Assembly: GCA_947625475.1 (NCBI GenBank)
Contig: CANQOL010000036.1
Span: forward strand, 1-33,952
DNA: 33,952 nt
Source: an uncultured Acetatifactor sp.
Lineage (GTDB): Bacteria > Bacillota > Clostridia > Lachnospirales > Lachnospiraceae
Direction of reading: 5' to 3'
Part shown: positions 33,730 through 33,952 of the stretch, piece after piece
How positions within the stretch are numbered: position 1 is the stretch's first letter
Layout of the letters: each line of letters opens with the position of its first letter
Position numbers and translations under genes: made by a program
Notes under the pieces: generated by a model
Seen by the model: only the letters and a program-made list of their open reading frames with translations
Database searches by the model: none
What the model was told of the DNA's origin: nothing

Positions 33730-33758
33730 TTGACAAAGCAAAGCGACTGTGATAATCT
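33730..33758 (+). promoter_or_regulatory. Strong promoter, probably of an rRNA operon
   Basis: Perfect TTGACA (33730-33735), 17-bp spacer, TAATCT (33753-33758) with TGA before it. AT-rich DNA upstream (a run of A) resembles an UP element. Confidence 0.7.
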
Positions 33759-33765
33759 AATAAAG

Positions 33766-33952
33766 CTGTCGCGAAAGACAACAGCAGGCCGGACCGGGAG
33801 GAAAAGCCGTGTTCTGCGTTAGCAGAAGGCAGCATTCCTGTAAAGGAAGGCAGCATTCCCGTGAGGGAAGGCATCGGACCTTGACAAATAAACAGTAATG
33901 CAACCCTGAAAATTCTTGAGAAGAATTATTCAGAAGGAACGTTCAGTGAAGC
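33766..33952 (+). other. 5' leader of a probable rRNA operon, cut by the window edge
   Basis: No open frame of interest. Three stem-loops repeat at 33812-33827, 33835-33848 and 33856-33869 with loops GTTA, GTAA and GTGA, joined by GGCAGCA. Then ACCTTGACAAATAAACAG, which recalls boxA-like leaders before 16S genes in Clostridia. The 16S gene itself is not in view, so this remains an inference. Confidence 0.55.

Noticed and set aside
33812..33870. Hairpin repeats as a possible CRISPR array
   Set aside because: Only three units of 21 bp with no unique spacers of even length, placed behind an rRNA-like promoter, and no cas gene in the window.
33674..33874. Minus-strand frame over the probable rRNA leader with a repeated short motif
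   Set aside because: The repeat in the peptide merely reflects the 21-bp hairpin repeats; no start site.

Overview
The window looks like chromosome from a strictly anaerobic, GC-rich member of the Clostridia, most likely Lachnospiraceae. This is an inference from gene content and order: an Rnf complex in the order C-D-G-E-A-B, a sodium-pumping biotin decarboxylase operon, the flavoprotein-cmk-ispH-rpsA block, and many strong Gram-positive ribosome binding sites. No complete rRNA or tRNA gene is visible, but the right edge appears to be the promoter and leader of an rRNA operon.

Layout. 1-350 holds a probable structured RNA with a terminator, then the promoter of the first operon. 351-5665 is a five-gene biotin-dependent decarboxylase/transcarboxylase operon: acyl-CoA-type carboxyltransferase, a lipoprotein-OadG fusion, biotin carrier, OadB sodium pump and OadA-type carboxyltransferase. 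It ends at a very large terminator. 5776-10850 has its own promoter and carries an RpiR/MurR regulator, a BaiN/HI0933-type flavoprotein, cmk, ispH and rpsA. A YprB-like exonuclease gene faces it on the minus strand (10936-12072). 12201-17239 is the complete rnfCDGEAB operon. Then come a SleB-like cell wall hydrolase, a histidine phosphatase, thrC, an OmpR-type two-component system preceded by 36-bp tandem repeats, and a large polytopic membrane protein (to 24986).

From about 25000 the content becomes accessory: a LytTR response regulator with a soluble GHKL kinase, then two half-size ABC exporters behind a promoter with three phased direct repeats. After them come two near-identical copies (about 308 bp each) of a type I toxin-antitoxin-like module flanking a small deaminase gene, a hairpin-dense region (31828-32255) that is probably an unidentified noncoding RNA, and a secreted repeat/transglutaminase-like protein whose 3' end carries an 88-bp tandem duplication. 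The window closes with a strong promoter and a three-hairpin leader.

How the genes fit together. The decarboxylase and Rnf operons are both ion-pumping energy systems. The LytTR/GHKL genes probably control the ABC exporter pair. The strongest candidates for something new are the hairpin array, the duplicated module whose two convergent RNAs share the same 5' hairpin, the 5' structured RNA, and the phased repeats before the exporters.
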